Part shown: positions 38,478 to 47,201 of the stretch, piece by piece | Layout: the number at the start of each line of letters is the position of its first letter | Position numbering within the stretch: position 1 is the stretch's first letter | Source: Hydromonas duriensis | GTDB lineage: Bacteria > Pseudomonadota > Gammaproteobacteria > Burkholderiales > Burkholderiaceae | DNA length: 64,000 bases | Direction of reading: 5' to 3' | NCBI RefSeq assembly: GCF_004363775.1 | Contig: NZ_SNZE01000006.1 | Coordinates: 46,632-110,631, forward strand | Translations under genes and position numbers: made by a program | Notes under the pieces: model-generated | Seen by the model: the letters and a program-made list of their open reading frames with translations, nothing else | Databases searched by the model: none | What the model was told of the DNA's origin: nothing

Positions 38478-39443
38478 TTATTTCTCCACTGAAATTGCAA
38501 TGCTTTGCAGTCCTTTTAAGCCTTTGGGCAAAGGAAAACTGACCGCCTCCTCAACCCCTTCAAGTACGCGCACCGAACTTGCGCCCAATGAGCGTATGCG
38601 CATCAAAACGCTTTCAACCAAAACTTCTGGCGCCGATGCGCCCGCTGTGACGCCGATGCGCCGTGCGTCTTTGAACCATGACTCATCCACATCACCCGCA
38701 TTATCGACCATGTAAGCGCGCACCCCCATTTTTTCTGCCAATTCGCGCAACCGATTTGAATTTGAACTGTTGGGGCTGCCCACCACAATGACCACGTCCA
38801 CTTGAGGTGCCATCACTTTTACGGCATCTTGTCGGTTTTGAGTGGCGTAACAAATATCCGCTTTTTTTGGTTCGTGAATACTCTGGAAACGGGCTTTCAA
38901 CGCTGCAATGATGCCACTTGTATCATCCACGGACAAGGTCGTCTGAGTAACATAAGCAAGTTGATTGGGGGTTTTCACTTGTATGGTCGACACATCGTCA
39001 ACCACTTCAACCAAATAAATACCATCGTCCACTTGCCCCATCGTGCCTTCGACTTCAGGGTGGCCACGGTGCCCAATCATGATGACTTCCAAACCTTGCT
39101 CGCGCATTTTAGACACTTCGACATGCACTTTAGTCACAAGCGGGCAAGTCGCATCAAAAATGTGCAGGCCACGTTCAGCCGCTTCGGCACGCACTGCGCG
39201 TGAAACCCCATGCGCTGAAAAAATCACGGTACTGCCTGAGGGCGCTTCATGTAACTCTTCGATGAACACCGCTCCTTTGGCGCGTAAATCTTCGACCACG
39301 TATCGATTATGTACAATTTCATGACGCACATATATGGGTGCACCAAATTGGGCTAACGCGCGCTCAACAATCTCAATCGCTCTATCGACACCCGCGCAAA
39401 ACCCACGCGGTTGCGCCAAAACAATATCCATAGTTTGTGACAT
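38478..39443 (-). CDS. ispH: 4-hydroxy-3-methylbut-2-enyl diphosphate reductase IspH (LytB)
   Basis: A 321-residue iron-sulfur enzyme for the last step of the MEP pathway, giving isopentenyl and dimethylallyl diphosphate. The three cluster cysteines are C16 ([11 protein letters not shown]), C100 ([11 protein letters not shown]) and C198 ([10 protein letters not shown]). [14 protein letters not shown] and the [13 protein letters not shown] motif complete the family pattern. The ATG chosen overlaps the last base of the stop of the upstream FKBP gene (TGATG); an ATG four codons further in is an alternative. The fkpB-ispH pair is also found in E. coli. Confidence 0.95.
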   Translation of the reverse strand: MSQTMDIVLAQPRGFCAGVDRAIEIVERALAQFGAPIYVRHEIVHNRYVVEDLRAKGAVFIEELHEAPSGSTVIFSAHGVSRAVRAEAAERGLHIFDATCPLVTKVHVEVSKMREQGLEVIMIGHRGHPEVEGTMGQVDDGIYLVEVVDDVSTIQVKTPNQLAYVTQTTLSVDDTSGIIAALKARFQSIHEPKKADICYATQNRQDAVKVMAPQVDVVIVVGSPNSSNSNRLRELAEKMGVRAYMVDNAGDVDESWFKDARRIGVTAGASAPEVLVESVLMRIRSLGASSVRVLEGVEEAVSFPLPKGLKGLQSIAISVEK

Positions 39444-39919
39444 CACAGCACCCCGATGACTTTAAGTTCTAAACGCAAGGCTTTGCCTGCCAGTGGATGA
39501 TTAAAATCAATCCATGCCCCTGACTTGTCTTGGTTCCAATCCTGAAACACTCCCGTCATTCGATAACCATTGGGCATCGAAAACTCGACAAAATCACCTT
39601 GTACAAATTCATCCACTTGAGGATTGCCTTCGAGCAACAGGCCACGACCGACCTCTTGACGCAAATCGGGGTTGTAATCGCCAAATGCCTGCGCTGCCGT
39701 TAAATCAAATACTTCATGCGTACCTTCAGCCAAACCCAGTAAACGCTCTTCCATAAATGGTGCCAGCTGCGCTTGACCAATCGCCACGGTGGCTGGATTA
39801 CCTTCAAACGTGCTTAAAAAATCACTTAATATCTCGTCTAAAACCGTGATGCGATAATGCAATGTGACATGAGAAGAGGCACTCACAGTTAGAGTCGATT
39901 GGTTTTCAGAGGTAGACAT
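39443..39919 (-). CDS. fkpB: FKBP-type peptidyl-prolyl isomerase, SlpA/FkpB-like
   Basis: A 158-residue cytoplasmic PPIase of the short FKBP/SlyD group. [32 protein letters not shown] forms the FKBP start, the inserted flap (IF domain) holds [12 protein letters not shown], and [17 protein letters not shown] is the family end motif. There is no His-rich metal-binding tail, so it is FkpB/SlpA rather than SlyD. An upstream in-frame TTG would add ten residues; the ATG at 39919 is the better start, though its ribosome site is weak. Its stop overlaps the ispH start. Confidence 0.88.
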   Translation of the reverse strand: MSTSENQSTLTVSASSHVTLHYRITVLDEILSDFLSTFEGNPATVAIGQAQLAPFMEERLLGLAEGTHEVFDLTAAQAFGDYNPDLRQEVGRGLLLEGNPQVDEFVQGDFVEFSMPNGYRMTGVFQDWNQDKSGAWIDFNHPLAGKALRLELKVIGVL

Positions 39920-40035
39920 AAAATGATTGGACTTTCTAAAAAGAGACAAAATGTGTATCGGACAATGATTACGGTATTATCCAATGTTCAGCAGTGGTAA
40001 CATAGCGCCACTTATTTTTGGATATTATAAACCAT

Positions 40036-40722
40036 ATGCCCATCACTGACTGGCTCCCTGAAACCCGCCCTCGTGAAAAATTACTGGCTCGCGGCGCATC
40101 CGCATTAAGCGATGCGGAGCTACTGGCTATTTTTTTGCGAGTGGGCATGGTTGGCAAAAGCGCGGTTGATTTAGCCCATGAATTAATCGCTCATTTTGGC
40201 TCATTGTCGGCTTTATTTAACGCCCGCTTAAATGAGCTGTCTGAAATTAAAGGCATTGGTGAAGCAAAATACGTTCAGCTACAAGCCGTACTTGAAATGA
40301 GCCGACGCGCCCTAACCGACCACATCAGCCAACACTCTGCATTTAACAACATCGCTTCTGTCAAAACACTGGTTCAACTCCACTTGGCGGAACAACCCCA
40401 AGAAACATTGTTGGTCTTATTCTTAACAGCCCATCTCAACTTGATAGCCATAGAGACCATCGGCATAGGTCATACGACCCAAGTGGATTTACCCATCCGA
40501 GACATTGTCCGTCGCACATTTAATCACAACGCCCACGGCATCATCCTCGCGCACAACCATCCCAATGGCAATGCAACACCATCGGCTCAAGACATTGAAA
40601 GTACGCTAGCATTGCAAATGCAATTGGCGCCCTTGCATATTCATGTGCTCGATCACCTCATCGTGGCTAAAGGGCACGAAGCGCACAGCATGGTTGAGCA
40701 CGGACAAATCTCACCTGTTTAA
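40036..40722 (+). CDS. radC: RadC/YsxA family JAB1/MPN-type protein
   Basis: A 228-residue protein with an N-terminal helix-hairpin-helix region (ARGASALSDAELLAIFLRVG and LSEIKGIGEAKYVQL) and a C-terminal JAMM metalloprotease-like domain carrying ILAHNHPNGNATPSAQD, the His-x-His-x10-Asp metal motif. Despite its name, RadC was shown not to be a DNA repair enzyme in E. coli, and its role remains unclear. The ATG at 40036 matches the usual family start PITDWLPETRPREKLL; the frame is open from a TTG 18 bases upstream. It is divergent from the fkpB-ispH-ogt operon. Confidence 0.9.
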   Translation: MPITDWLPETRPREKLLARGASALSDAELLAIFLRVGMVGKSAVDLAHELIAHFGSLSALFNARLNELSEIKGIGEAKYVQLQAVLEMSRRALTDHISQHSAFNNIASVKTLVQLHLAEQPQETLLVLFLTAHLNLIAIETIGIGHTTQVDLPIRDIVRRTFNHNAHGIILAHNHPNGNATPSAQDIESTLALQMQLAPLHIHVLDHLIVAKGHEAHSMVEHGQISPV

Positions 40723-40764
40723 TCTGCTGCTTCATCTACCGCTTAATCGATATAACTGGGCAGT

Positions 40765-41835
40765 TCATTCCAAAATTCGTCGTGTCAATTCCAAAATCGG
40801 CTTCGGCAACCCGACTTGTTTTAAGTCCTCAACACTAAACCACCCGCCCTGCCCAGCATTTTCTGTGTCTTCCAAGGCGCGCGCTTGACTGGCATCCAAC
40901 TGAAATAAATGTGGCTGTAAATACAATACTCGGTGCGTCAGGACGTGTCGAATATGCTGTAGTTTGGCTTCACTTTCATTCAAGTCTGCGAAATTTAAAC
41001 GGTTCTGTTCAGGAAAACTGTACAACCCTGCCCAAATTCCTTGGTCTGCTCGTTTTTCCAACCAAAGCCGACCCGCATGTTGATACACGTATAAAGCCAC
41101 TTTAAATTCAGGCGATACTTTGCGTGCTTTAGCCGCAGGAATGTCATCCGTGAGTTGATGAATACGGGCGTAGCAATTGGTTTGCATCGGACATGCTGTG
41201 CATTGTGGAGTACCGCGTGCACATAGACTCGCACCCAAATCCATCAGACCTTGTGTGTAAATGCGCAAGGCTGTCGCATGAGGCATTTTGAGTTTTTTTG
41301 CATCGGCCTTCGTCACCAATAACTCATTGGCGTGCTGCCACAAAATTTTGTCGGTGGCGGCAGATGCTGGGGCGCGAACACCCATGACGCGAGCAATGAT
41401 GCGCTTGACATTGCCATCAAGAATGGCGGCTGGATATCCATAAGCAAATACAGCAATCGCGGCTGCGGTCGATGCACCGATGCCTTTCAAAGTAACCAAT
41501 TGCTCAGGCGTTCGAGGAAATTCACCACCGAAATCAGCAACCACACTGCGGGCGCAGGCGTGTAAATTGCGAGCGCGACTGTAATAGCCCAGACCCGTCC
41601 ATAATGCGAGCACCTCATCTTGCTCGGCAGATGCCAGCGATTGAACATCTGGAAAGCGCTTTAAAAACCGCGCATAGTAGTCTTTCACCGTCACCACTTG
41701 GGTTTGTTGCAACATAATTTCAGACAACCAGATTCGATAGGCATCGGTCGTATTTTGCCATGGCAAATCATGCCGCCCATGCACAAGCTGCCACTTAATA
41801 AGGGCTTGGGAAAAGGAGAATGGCGAATTGTTCAT
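40765..41835 (-). CDS. mutY: A/G-specific adenine DNA glycosylase MutY
   Basis: A 356-residue base-excision enzyme that removes adenine mispaired with 8-oxoguanine. The catalytic glutamate is in WLSEIMLQQTQV, the helix-hairpin-helix is TLKGIGASTAAAIA, the catalytic Asp lies in ILDGNVKRIIARV, and the four cluster cysteines follow C-x6-C-x2-C-x5-C in CARGTPQCTACPMQTNC. The C-terminal 120 residues form the NUDIX-like 8-oxoG-recognising domain. The ATG at 41835 lies eight bases after the mutM stop, so mutM and mutY, which act in the same GO pathway, are in one operon. Confidence 0.95.
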   Translation of the reverse strand: MNNSPFSFSQALIKWQLVHGRHDLPWQNTTDAYRIWLSEIMLQQTQVVTVKDYYARFLKRFPDVQSLASAEQDEVLALWTGLGYYSRARNLHACARSVVADFGGEFPRTPEQLVTLKGIGASTAAAIAVFAYGYPAAILDGNVKRIIARVMGVRAPASAATDKILWQHANELLVTKADAKKLKMPHATALRIYTQGLMDLGASLCARGTPQCTACPMQTNCYARIHQLTDDIPAAKARKVSPEFKVALYVYQHAGRLWLEKRADQGIWAGLYSFPEQNRLNFADLNESEAKLQHIRHVLTHRVLYLQPHLFQLDASQARALEDTENAGQGGWFSVEDLKQVGLPKPILELTRRILE

Positions 41836-41843
41836 GTCTATTT

Positions 41844-42689
41844 TTATTGGGTGGCGGGTTGGCAATGAGCACAAAAATACGTGGCGCGTTGCGCTTGAAC
41901 GATGCGTTGAATCGCCCGTCCGCAGACGGTACACGGCTCACCCGCTCGATCATAGACGTTATAGTGCATTTGAAAATACCCGCTTTTTCCATCACTATTG
42001 ACGAAGTCTTTCAAAGTACTTCCCCCTTTATCTATTGCGGCTTGCAACACAATTTTCACCTGTGCTGCGATGCGCTTGCTTTGGGCTAAAGTAAGGCTTT
42101 TGGTTGATGTTTCGGGATGAATCTTGCACCGAAATAGCACTTCAGAGGCATAAATATTACCCACGCCCACCACGATATCGCCCGCGAGCAGAGCCACTTT
42201 TATTGCTTGTGAACGGTTGCGGCTGTGTTGATAAAAGTATTCACCCGTAAACGCGTCATCAAATGGTTCAATGCCAAGGCTCAACAAACGTGGATGAAGA
42301 TTTAAATCACCCACCGCCAAATCATGCCAAATAACAGAACCAAAGCGACGAGGGTCATGATAACGCAATCTGTGTGTTTCAAATACCCAATCAATGTGGT
42401 CGTGTTTTTGTGCGGGCGTGTCTGGCGCAACGATGCGCACACTGCCTGACATGCCCAAGTGTATCAACAACGCGCCTTGCGCATCATCTTCGCACGCACA
42501 ATATAAAATCAAGTATTTACCACGCCTTGCCGTGTGCGTGATGGTTGCGTTTTTTAACGTTTCTTGCAAACGCAAATCCACGGGCCAACGTAACGATGCG
42601 TTGCGGACGATAAACTGCTGAATAATTTGCCCCCGCACATGCGGGTCAATGCCAAGGCGTGAAACCTCGACTTCTGGGAGTTCTGGCAT
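41844..42689 (-). CDS. mutM: Formamidopyrimidine-DNA glycosylase MutM (Fpg)
   Basis: A 281-residue bifunctional glycosylase/lyase that removes 8-oxoguanine and formamidopyrimidines. The start MPELPEVEV provides catalytic P2 and E3; the N-terminal domain also holds HLGMSGSVRI with the conserved His and Met. The helix-two-turn-helix segment is VVGVGNIYASEVLF. A C-terminal zinc finger with four cysteines is present (CTVCGRAI and FCAHCQ). The length is slightly above the E. coli protein (269). It is upstream of mutY on the same strand. Confidence 0.96.
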   Translation of the reverse strand: MPELPEVEVSRLGIDPHVRGQIIQQFIVRNASLRWPVDLRLQETLKNATITHTARRGKYLILYCACEDDAQGALLIHLGMSGSVRIVAPDTPAQKHDHIDWVFETHRLRYHDPRRFGSVIWHDLAVGDLNLHPRLLSLGIEPFDDAFTGEYFYQHSRNRSQAIKVALLAGDIVVGVGNIYASEVLFRCKIHPETSTKSLTLAQSKRIAAQVKIVLQAAIDKGGSTLKDFVNSDGKSGYFQMHYNVYDRAGEPCTVCGRAIQRIVQAQRATYFCAHCQPATQ

Positions 42690-42908
42690 GATAGTCTAGA
42701 AATAAAAAACGGATAAGTACAGCTTATAAATAGCGACAGGGCAGCAAATTTAACTGCGTTCACAAAACATACAAATTAATCGGTACAATTGACTCAAAAT
42801 TGACTCAAAACTGATTTAAGGAAACAAAGTACTGTCGTTTATGCTCTTTGCCTCTTTGCTTGTCACTAATAAACCAATAAATAAACAATCATCATACAGG
42901 ATTTAAAC

Positions 42909-43907
42909 ATGCCCTTCTTAAATGGCTCTCTCCGTCCAAGCGCACTCAGCCTTTCTGTGTTGAGCATGCTGGGCGCAATGACACTCGGCATCTCAACCCC
43001 CATACACGCACAAACCCTTGAGGATGCGGTACAAAACCCATCCGCAGTGCCCAGCAAAAAACTGGAGTACAACCTACCCAAACAAGCACTGACGCCCGAA
43101 ATTGCTTTTAATAGCATTTTGGCCGATATTTTGTTACAACGCGGCAAGCCTCAAGAGGCCTACATGATGTATATGCGCACCGCCGCACTCACACGCGACC
43201 CGCGTTATGCTGAACTGGCTTACAAAATCGCGGCGGCTTTGGGCGCAAAAGATCCAGCGCTGACAGCGGCTAAACTATTAAAAGAACTTGCGCCAAATAC
43301 ACAGCTCGGACAAGACTTGAAAACTCAAAACGATATTCAACGCGCTTATGGTCAAATTGATGCCCAACAATATCGTCCCGCCTACGAAACGGCGAAAATC
43401 ATACTGAAGGACTCACCCGACAATGTGCCGGCCTTGGGTTTATTGGCCGATGTTGCCGATCGTTTAGGCTATAACAACGAAGCTTTAGCGGCTTTAGAAA
43501 AGCTCGTCAAAATTGACCCCAACAATCCCGAGCATCAAAATGCTTTAGGCTATTTTTTAGCCGATAAAAACATGCGACTGCCAGAGGCCAAAACTTTGAT
43601 AGAAAAAGCCATTGCTCAAAAACCAGCTGCGCCTCACATCATTGACAGCTTGGCTTGGATTAACTACCGCCTCGGCAACTTGGATACCGCGTTGCAACTC
43701 GTTGAACAATCGCTGGTACAAGAACCTCATGATGAAGTCAAAATCCATTATGGGGAAATTTTATGGGCCAGCGGTCAACAAGAAAAAGCACTGTCCGTGT
43801 TGCGCCAAGTTTATGAAACCTCTCCATTTTTACCTAATTTACGCGACACAGCTGAACGGCTGAATATTCCAATGAGCCAGCTTCAACGCATTCAACCAAG
43901 ACAATGA
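42909..43907 (+). CDS. Secreted tetratricopeptide repeat protein
   Basis: A 332-residue protein. Residues 1-35 form a signal peptide ending IHAQ. The rest is built of TPR-like helix pairs, including VPALGLLADVADRLGYNNEALAAL-type and PHIIDSLAWINYRLGNLDTAL-type repeats in residues about 180-290. It precedes lolB and ispE in the usual Burkholderiales order, so it is probably involved in the envelope, perhaps as a scaffold in the periplasm or at the outer membrane. No lipobox is seen. The function of this family is unknown. Confidence 0.8.
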   Translation: MPFLNGSLRPSALSLSVLSMLGAMTLGISTPIHAQTLEDAVQNPSAVPSKKLEYNLPKQALTPEIAFNSILADILLQRGKPQEAYMMYMRTAALTRDPRYAELAYKIAAALGAKDPALTAAKLLKELAPNTQLGQDLKTQNDIQRAYGQIDAQQYRPAYETAKIILKDSPDNVPALGLLADVADRLGYNNEALAALEKLVKIDPNNPEHQNALGYFLADKNMRLPEAKTLIEKAIAQKPAAPHIIDSLAWINYRLGNLDTALQLVEQSLVQEPHDEVKIHYGEILWASGQQEKALSVLRQVYETSPFLPNLRDTAERLNIPMSQLQRIQPRQ

Positions 43908-43994
43908 CGCATAATTTGTCGGCGTTCTTAACGGTCAATGTCTTGTCGCATGAACCGTTCAAAAAATTTCAATTCATTCCTTTAGGAAAATAGC

Positions 43995-44576
43995 ATGTCT
44001 GTTTACGCCCGCCTGCGTTCTGGCACCATTGGTGTTGTCGCCCTTTTTTTAACCGCCTGTGCCAGTGTGGCACCCGTTCGTGACGCCAACAATATTGATG
44101 ACAAAGTCCAATTTTCGATGGACGGGCGATTCGCTGTTCAATACATCGAGAATGGCGAAGATAAAAGCATGACGGGCAAAATGCTATGGGAAGAAACGCG
44201 CCGCGCCACGGACATTACATTATCAACCCCTTTAGGCAACGCAATTGCAGGGTTACACATCACGCCCAACGAAGCACGCATTAAAACGTCAGATGGTCAT
44301 TTATTTGTCGAAAACACGCCCGAAGAATTAATGTATCGCTTATTGGGCTATGAGCTGCCTTTTTCGAACCTGCGCAGCATGGTCGGCTCAAGCCAAAAAT
44401 CGTTAGCTGAACACACTGTTTTGGAAGGAATTGAAGGCTGGGACGTCAAAGTCACCAACCGCTTTCCCAACCCCAATCTTGCCAAAAAACTCATCATCAC
44501 CCGCATCAAACCAACGCCTTTAACATTCACTTTATTCATTGATGAGCGTTCTGATGCGCCTGAACCGACTGAGTAG
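43995..44576 (+). CDS. lolB: Outer-membrane lipoprotein receptor LolB
   Basis: A 193-residue lipoprotein that takes lipoproteins from LolA and places them in the outer membrane. The lipobox is LTAC with acylated C22. The body starts with the family pattern FSMDGRFAVQY and includes WEETRRATDITLSTPLG, ENTPEELMYRLLGYELPFSNL and a C-terminal LIITR strand. Length is close to E. coli LolB (207). The last two codons and the stop (ACT GAG TAG, 44568-44576) are the first unit of a 9-bp tandem repeat that continues past the gene, so every repeat unit adds another in-frame stop. Confidence 0.9.
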   Translation: MSVYARLRSGTIGVVALFLTACASVAPVRDANNIDDKVQFSMDGRFAVQYIENGEDKSMTGKMLWEETRRATDITLSTPLGNAIAGLHITPNEARIKTSDGHLFVENTPEELMYRLLGYELPFSNLRSMVGSSQKSLAEHTVLEGIEGWDVKVTNRFPNPNLAKKLIITRIKPTPLTFTLFIDERSDAPEPTE

Positions 44577-44675
44577 ACTGAGTAGACTGAGTAGACTGAG
44601 TAGACTGAGTAGACTGAGTAGACTGAGTAGACTGAGTAGACTGAGTAGACTGAGTAGACTGAGTAGACTGAGTAA
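44568..44675 (+). repeat. 9-bp minisatellite between lolB and ispE
   Basis: Eleven perfect copies of ACTGAGTAG (44568-44666) plus a twelfth ending TAA (44667-44675). The first copy is the end of lolB including its stop. In the lolB frame each copy reads Thr-Glu-stop; in the ispE frame it reads an open repeat of Arg-Leu-Ser. Being a multiple of three, copy-number change does not shift any frame; it changes only the lolB-ispE distance and the number of stops. Confidence 0.98.
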
Positions 44676-44703
44676 ATTAAAACAATTTTATACGCCACTT
44701 GTC

Positions 44704-45600
44704 ATGCCACACACTGTTTATCTTTCACCTGCCAAAATCAATTGGTTCTTGCATGTCACAGGCCAGCGCGATGATGGCTATCACACGCTAGAAACTGTAT
44801 TTCAACAAATTGACTGGTACGACACATTACACATCCAGCTCCGCAATGATGGCAACATTCATCTACAAGGTGACTCATGTGGCGTTGCCATTGAAACAAA
44901 CCTTGCCTATCGTGCAGCAGTGGCCTTGAAAACTTTTGCGCATCAGCACAACCATTCGAATGACGTTTTAGGCGCAGACATTCATTTGCAAAAAAACATT
45001 CCCACGGGCGCAGGCTTGGGAGGAGGCAGCTCCAACGCTGCAACCGTATTATTGGCATTAAATCAACTTTGGCATCTAAATTTCAGTCATTCACAATTAC
45101 AAAGCATCGGACTCAAACTGGGCGCAGACGTTCCTTTTTTCGTCAGCGAACACCCCGCCGCTTTCGCCCAAGGGATTGGTGAACAACTCTCACCTTTAGA
45201 CCTGCCCAAGCGCGAGATTCTTTTGGTCAACCCAAATGTACACGTCAATACTGGGGCTGTTTTCACACACCCCAACTTGCCTCGTCAACACCCCGCCTTA
45301 ACAACATCGCTTTTTGAACTTCAGCAACAATTGCATGAGCAACCTTTTCAAGCCCAGCACCGCAACGACCTTGAAAGCGTGACCTTCGAGCTGTCACCAG
45401 AAGTTAAAATGGTCTACAACGCTTTGCAACACGTCGCACCCACGCGCATGAGCGGCTCTGGTTCAACCCTCGTCGCCTGTCCAATGAGCGATGACGAAAG
45501 CGCAGCTTTAAAAGCATGGGTCGCCAATGCGCCCGCGCACTGGCAATGTCGTTGGGCAAACACAATCTCAACCCAATCAACCAACGGAGATATCTTATGA
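44704..45600 (+). CDS. ispE: 4-diphosphocytidyl-2-C-methyl-D-erythritol kinase IspE
   Basis: A 298-residue GHMP kinase that phosphorylates 4-diphosphocytidyl-methylerythritol in the MEP isoprenoid pathway. Marks are YLSPAKINWFLHVTGQRDDGYH at its start, the ATP loop PTGAGLGGGSSNAA, and PTRMSGSGSTLVA at the end. The frame is open through the upstream 9-bp repeat back to 44539, which could give a 55-residue Arg-Leu-Ser-rich extension, but family alignment and the ATG at 44704 support the short form. I see no strong ribosome site, so translation may depend on coupling from lolB, across the repeat. ispH of the same pathway is 5 kb away. Confidence 0.95.
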   Translation: MPHTVYLSPAKINWFLHVTGQRDDGYHTLETVFQQIDWYDTLHIQLRNDGNIHLQGDSCGVAIETNLAYRAAVALKTFAHQHNHSNDVLGADIHLQKNIPTGAGLGGGSSNAATVLLALNQLWHLNFSHSQLQSIGLKLGADVPFFVSEHPAAFAQGIGEQLSPLDLPKREILLVNPNVHVNTGAVFTHPNLPRQHPALTTSLFELQQQLHEQPFQAQHRNDLESVTFELSPEVKMVYNALQHVAPTRMSGSGSTLVACPMSDDESAALKAWVANAPAHWQCRWANTISTQSTNGDIL

Positions 45601-45911
45601 AAATCTATTGGACAGCCAATCAAATTCCAGAATTAACAGGCTTAGACAGAGCCACTCAAAAAGACCTGATGCGGCGCACCGTACAAGAAGGGCGTAAACG
45701 CTTGCCTAAAAACTTCGTGATGGTGCGTGTTTTGGCTTTATTGGCAATTGCCTTAATTTTATTTGCTATTTTTGGACAAATTTTAAAAGGCTTTTTAGGA
45801 GGCGCAATTGTTGGCGGCTTAATTGGCTTAGCATTCGCAGCATTGATTCAAACGCCATGTATTGACAAGGGACGCGAGTGGCTGCGCGAACAAGGCCATC
45901 CAAAAAATTAA
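45597..45911 (+). CDS. Small double-spanning membrane protein, function unknown
   Basis: A 104-residue protein I do not recognise. Residues 1-40 are soluble and charged (WTANQIPELTGLDRATQ, then a basic RRTVQEGRKRLPKN). Two hydrophobic helices follow at about 42-60 and 66-84, the second Gly-rich (GGAIVGGLIGLAF), then a short charged tail with one Cys. Its ATG overlaps the ispE stop by four bases (ATGA), so it is translated with ispE. The frame extends upstream inside ispE but the ATG at 45597 is preferred. No operon partner gives a function. Confidence 0.7.
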   Translation: MKIYWTANQIPELTGLDRATQKDLMRRTVQEGRKRLPKNFVMVRVLALLAIALILFAIFGQILKGFLGGAIVGGLIGLAFAALIQTPCIDKGREWLREQGHPKN

Positions 45912-45944
45912 TCGAAAAAAACAGCATACAATTCAAAAAAGTAC

Positions 45945-45973
45945 TTGACGTAAGTAGCAAAAGCCATCATAAT
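45945..45973 (+). promoter_or_regulatory. Promoter of tRNA-Asn
   Basis: TTGACG (45945-45950), exactly 17 bases, then CATAAT (45968-45973), ending 13 bases before the tRNA: a near-consensus sigma-70 promoter. Confidence 0.8.
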
Positions 45974-45986
45974 GTCGTTCTTCAAT

Positions 45987-46062
45987 TCCCTGATAGCTCA
46001 GTCGGTAGAGCGACGGACTGTTAATCCGCAGGTCCCTGGTTCGAGTCCAGGTCGGGGAGCCA
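45987..46062 (+). tRNA. tRNA-Asn (GTT)
   Basis: A 76-base cloverleaf with acceptor TCCCTGA/TCGGGGA (one G-U pair), D-arm GCTCAGTCGGTAGAGC, anticodon GTT in GACTGTTAATC, TTCGAGT T-loop and encoded CCA. It has its own promoter and terminator. Confidence 0.97.
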
Positions 46063-46070
46063 GATTATAA

Positions 46071-46099
46071 AAGGGCTTACAGCAATGTAAGCCCTTTTT
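46071..46099 (+). terminator. Terminator of tRNA-Asn
   Basis: A perfect 10-bp stem AAGGGCTTAC/GTAAGCCCTT (46071-46080 with 46087-46096), 6-base loop and T run, eight bases after the CCA end. Confidence 0.9.
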
Positions 46100-46218
46100 G
46101 TTTTCCTAAAAAATCCGAATCTCGCCAAAGAGCATTCCTTTTCAAGGAATAGGGGTGCTAAAATAGTCAGCTAACATCATGCCTACATTCAGCTTGCCTT
46201 CTATAACAATCAATAATC

Positions 46219-47109
46219 ATGGAAATTTTGAACATCAATCCTGATAAGCAAATCAAGCGCATCGGCAAACCTTTATCGGGTTGGCGACTACGTGTATACA
46301 CCATTATTTTTGAAGCCGACACGCGGGCTGGACGAATCTTTGATTTAAGCTTGCTGCTCATGATTATGTTGAGTGTAGCGGTTGTATTTGCCGAAAGCGT
46401 GAAAAGCATTGATGCGCGCTATGGGGCTTGGTTTAATGCCCTCGAGTGGTTTTTTACCATTGTTTTTACCATTGAATACATTTTACGTTTGACCTGTATA
46501 CGCCACCCCATCCGCTATGCCAACAGTTTTTTTGGCGTGGTGGACCTGCTGTCCATCCTACCGACGTACTTGGCTTTTTTTATTCCAGGCTCACACATGC
46601 TGGCCAATATTCGTGTGTTGCGATTGTTGCGCATTTTTCGTGTATTGGGGCTCAGTGCCTACGTCCGTGAGTATTACGCCCTTGTCACGGCTATCCGCTC
46701 CAGCGGGCGCAAGATTTTTATTTTCTTATCATTTGTTGTGATACTCACCATCATTATGGGCACCATCATGTACATCGTTGAGGGTGAAGAAAGTGGCTTT
46801 AGCAGCATTCCCACCTCTATTTATTGGGCGATTACCACGATGACGACAGTGGGTTACGGTGACATTTCACCCGCGTCTAATTTAGGGCGATTTATTGCAT
46901 CGATTATGATGTTGGCTGGCTGGGGAATTTTAGCTGTGCCGACAGGCATCGTGACGGTTGAAATGGGGAATATCAAACGTTTCCGTCAAAAACCAACAAC
47001 CCGCACCTGTCATGAGTGCCTCACGGAAGGTCATTTACCCGAAGCAAAATTTTGCATGAATTGTGGTTCAGAACTGCCCGAATATCAATGCGATGAGGAT
47101 GATAAATAA
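46219..47109 (+). CDS. Voltage-gated-type potassium channel with C-terminal zinc ribbon
   Basis: A 296-residue six-segment ion channel. S1-S4 cover residues about 35-165; S4 is the arginine-rich NIRVLRLLRIFRVLGLSAY. The pore region holds the selectivity filter in TTMTTVGYGDISP, preceded by a pore helix SIYWAI and followed by S6 (MLAGWGILAVPTGIV). This is the pattern of Kv-like bacterial potassium channels. After S6 comes a short cytoplasmic tail with a four-cysteine zinc ribbon (CHECLTEG, then FCMNCGSELPE) in place of an RCK domain. It lies between its own promoter region and a bidirectional terminator, with no operon partner. Confidence 0.88.
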   Translation: MEILNINPDKQIKRIGKPLSGWRLRVYTIIFEADTRAGRIFDLSLLLMIMLSVAVVFAESVKSIDARYGAWFNALEWFFTIVFTIEYILRLTCIRHPIRYANSFFGVVDLLSILPTYLAFFIPGSHMLANIRVLRLLRIFRVLGLSAYVREYYALVTAIRSSGRKIFIFLSFVVILTIIMGTIMYIVEGEESGFSSIPTSIYWAITTMTTVGYGDISPASNLGRFIASIMMLAGWGILAVPTGIVTVEMGNIKRFRQKPTTRTCHECLTEGHLPEAKFCMNCGSELPEYQCDEDDK

Positions 47110-47148
47110 GCCCTTTCGCAGCACTTAATTAGGTTATATAGCCCTCAT

Positions 47149-47184
47149 AAAAAACGCCACAAAATTATTTTGTGGCGTTTTTTT
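47149..47184. terminator. Bidirectional terminator between the K+ channel and lpdA
   Basis: AAAACGCCACAAAA/TTTTGTGGCGTTTT stem (from 47151), 3-base loop, with A run on one side and T run on the other, so it serves both converging genes. Confidence 0.9.
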
Positions 47185-47201
47185 CAAGCTCTTTTTTTAA
47201 G

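Noticed and set aside
44348..44698. Minus-strand frame of 116 codons with a Val-Tyr-Ser repeat
   Set aside because: It is the complement of the 9-bp minisatellite and of lolB; the repeat keeps all frames of that phase open, so it is not evidence of a gene.
44539..44703. N-terminal extension of IspE with repeated Arg-Leu-Ser
   Set aside because: The conserved IspE start matches the ATG at 44704, and the extension is only translated repeat. It is kept as a possibility in the minisatellite finding.
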